From NCBI RefSeq assembly GCF_028657195.3, contig NZ_JANCPR020000018.1, positions 1 to 64,000 of the forward strand: DNA of 64,000 nt, given 5' to 3'. The notes beneath the pieces are model-generated. The model was given only the letters and a program-made list of their open reading frames with translations, searched no databases and had not been told where the DNA came from. Positions 62,926-64,000 of the stretch are shown piece by piece (within the stretch, counting starts at the first letter, position 1; every line of letters starts with the position of its first letter). This DNA is from Streptomyces iconiensis (lineage in GTDB: Bacteria > Actinomycetota > Actinomycetes > Streptomycetales > Streptomycetaceae). The position numbers and the translations under genes were made by a program.

Positions 62926-63298
62926 GGTGCTCCCCGGCCCTCGGCGCCGCTCGATTCCGTTTTCCGTGGTGGGAGCCCGGTCCGCTGCCGGAACTCCCGT
63001 CCTTGTTACGCCCGTCAACACCTCGAATGTAATGCGAGGGGCTGGCAACGCATGCCCCTTTGCGGCAATGTGCGCTCCGACGTGGTTGCTGATGGTGGTT
63101 ATTCCGTCACAGGCTGCTTGATTCTGTGGGGAGTTGTGGGGGCGGAGCGGCCTGAGCTGCGGAAGTTATGGGGGCGTGACCAGAGGTTTCGGGAGGTACG
63201 ACCTGGTGACGACATAAGGTCGTTCCTGGGGACCAGTTTCGGCAGGGGCCGGCCGGGCAGCCGAGTGCTGTAGGCGAACGACGAAGGGGTTGCGGGGC
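62926..63298. other. divergent region between sigma and STAS genes
   Basis: 373 bp with no supported gene. It is less GC-rich near 63,020-63,150 (TGGTGGTTATTCCGTCACAGG), as for a promoter region, but I see no convincing -35/-10 pair or palindrome. Frames such as 63052-63273 are too short and unlike known proteins. Confidence 0.4.
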
Positions 63299-63679
63299 GT
63301 GTCGTTGAAGGTGCTGGAGGAGGAGCGGGGTGAGTGGGCCGTGCTCCGGGTCTCCGGCGAGCTGGACCTGGTCACCTCGCCCGCGGTACGGCAGCACGTC
63401 CATGACGCGGTGGCCGAGGGGCGGCACAGTCTGGTGCTCGACCTGTCGGACGTCCTGTTCTGCGACTCCAGCGGCGTGGGCGTCCTGATCGCCTCGCGGC
63501 GGCTGATGCGCTCGTGTGCGGGGCGGCTGCGGCTGATCCTGCCGGCGCAGGGAGCCGTGGACGGCTCGCACGTCAACCGTGTGCTGGCGGCGCTGGGCGT
63601 GCGCCGGCTCTTCGACTGCTACCCCGACCTGGACGCCGCCACGTCCTCCCACGCCGCCACCGGCCCGCTCACGGCCTGA
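63299..63679 (+). CDS. STAS-domain anti-sigma factor antagonist
   Basis: A 126-residue SpoIIAA/RsbV-like protein. The STAS fold shows VLRVSGELDLVTSPAVRQHV, the phosphorylatable serine in FCDSSGVGVLIASRRL and a C-terminal tail HAATGPLTA. When unphosphorylated it would bind an RsbW-type ATPase; the adjacent anti-sigma factor is of the zinc type, so its true partner may be encoded elsewhere. GTG 63299 was taken with AAGGGG upstream; a TTG at 63290 is in frame. Confidence 0.9.
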   Translation: MSLKVLEEERGEWAVLRVSGELDLVTSPAVRQHVHDAVAEGRHSLVLDLSDVLFCDSSGVGVLIASRRLMRSCAGRLRLILPAQGAVDGSHVNRVLAALGVRRLFDCYPDLDAATSSHAATGPLTA

Positions 63680-63778
63680 GCACGCACAAGCCCGCACGCG
63701 GCCTGGGCAGGCGGTGCGCTCGGTGCGTACCGGTGAGCGTGCGGTGGGCCTGTGGCCGTCCGTGGTCCGCCTTTCCGG

Positions 63779-64000
63779 TCACGCGAAACGCTCCCTGAGC
63801 TTGTACTTGAGCACCTTCCGCAGCGCCTCGTTACGCGGCAGCGCGCTCACGACCTCCAGCTGCTCGGGCAGCTTGTACGTGGCCAGTCCCTCCGCCCGCA
63901 GGTACGTGGTCAGCTCCTCCAGCGTGACGTCAGGAGCGCCCTCCGGCTGCTCGACGACCGCGCAGACGCGTTCCCCACGCTCCCGGTCAGGCAGGCCGAT
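63779..64000 (-). CDS. acyl-CoA synthetase, C-terminal part (cut by window end)
   Basis: The 73 codons before TGA (63779-63781) encode the end of an AMP-forming acyl-CoA/acid ligase: IGLPDRERGERVCAVVEQPE, then TLEELTTYLRAEGLATYKLPEQL and VVSALPRNEALRKVLKYKLRE. This is the AMP-binding C-terminal domain with the catalytic-type Lys near LRKVLKYKL. The gene continues beyond 64,000, so substrate and start are unknown. Confidence 0.88.
   Translation of the reverse strand: MGLPDRERGERVCAVVEQPEGAPDVTLEELTTYLRAEGLATYKLPEQLEVVSALPRNEALRKVLKYKLRERFA

Overview
The window is chromosomal DNA of a Streptomyces or a very close actinomycete. It is very GC-rich with strong G/C third-codon bias and many GTG starts. 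It carries mycothiol-linked genes (mca, a mycothiol-dependent isomerase fold), a DmdR1/DtxR-type iron regulator, a LAxTG sortase substrate, an abaA-like regulator/ATPase family and rare TTA (bldA) codons. From memory, the gene order resembles two separate core segments of the S. coelicolor chromosome: roughly the SCO4928-SCO4968 neighbourhood for 0-39 kb and the SCO4383-SCO4410 neighbourhood for 39-64 kb. They appear joined near 39.1-39.4 kb. No rRNA, tRNA, CRISPR array, IS element or phage was found.

Layout. 0-8 kb: birA, an adenylyl cyclase, an enoyl-CoA hydratase, a GAF-GGDEF protein, hutH with an apparently leaderless promoter, a small LAxTG protein and an L,D-transpeptidase. 8-15 kb: a thioesterase, a GT39-like membrane protein, a cyclase divergent from its likely TetR repressor with twin operators, fdhA and a conserved unknown. 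15-17 kb is an accessory scar: an anti-sigma-type ATPase, a broken regulator, and AT-richer DNA with three abutting tiny ORFs. 17-20 kb: msrA, mca and a DUF4307-like gene. 20-24 kb: a WXG/type-VII-secretion-like locus. 24-39 kb: eda, greA, phoA with a PHO box and a 42-bp palindromic terminator, a DrrAB-like transporter with twin operators, a threonine dehydratase, MarR, a sigma-like/membrane pair, a GH-like Tat lipoprotein, metB, a membrane-anchored unknown and a YyaL-type thioredoxin-fold protein.

39-64 kb: an acyl-CoA dehydrogenase/enoyl-CoA hydratase/TetR operon, the hydratase carrying a Gln-rich tandem repeat; a Na+/solute symporter; citrate synthase divergent from pdxH; a PAS protein; a SIS protein; dmdR1; an alpha/beta-hydrolase that lacks its nucleophile and has a TTA codon; an ABC transporter; a prim-pol-like protein; an abaA-like regulator; a Pro/Gly-rich membrane protein; purU; an ECF sigma/anti-sigma pair and a STAS antagonist; and the 3' end of an acyl-CoA synthetase.

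The candidate most worth following up is a small minus-strand unit at 46,987-46,729: promoter, near-perfect Shine-Dalgarno, 12-codon micro-ORF, then a branched three-way-junction RNA, with no gene downstream. Next are the repeat-bearing hydratase, the pseudo-hydrolase, the 15.3-16.5 kb scar with its micro-ORF chain, and the type-VII-like locus. All functions are inferred by reading the sequence; no searches or computations were run.
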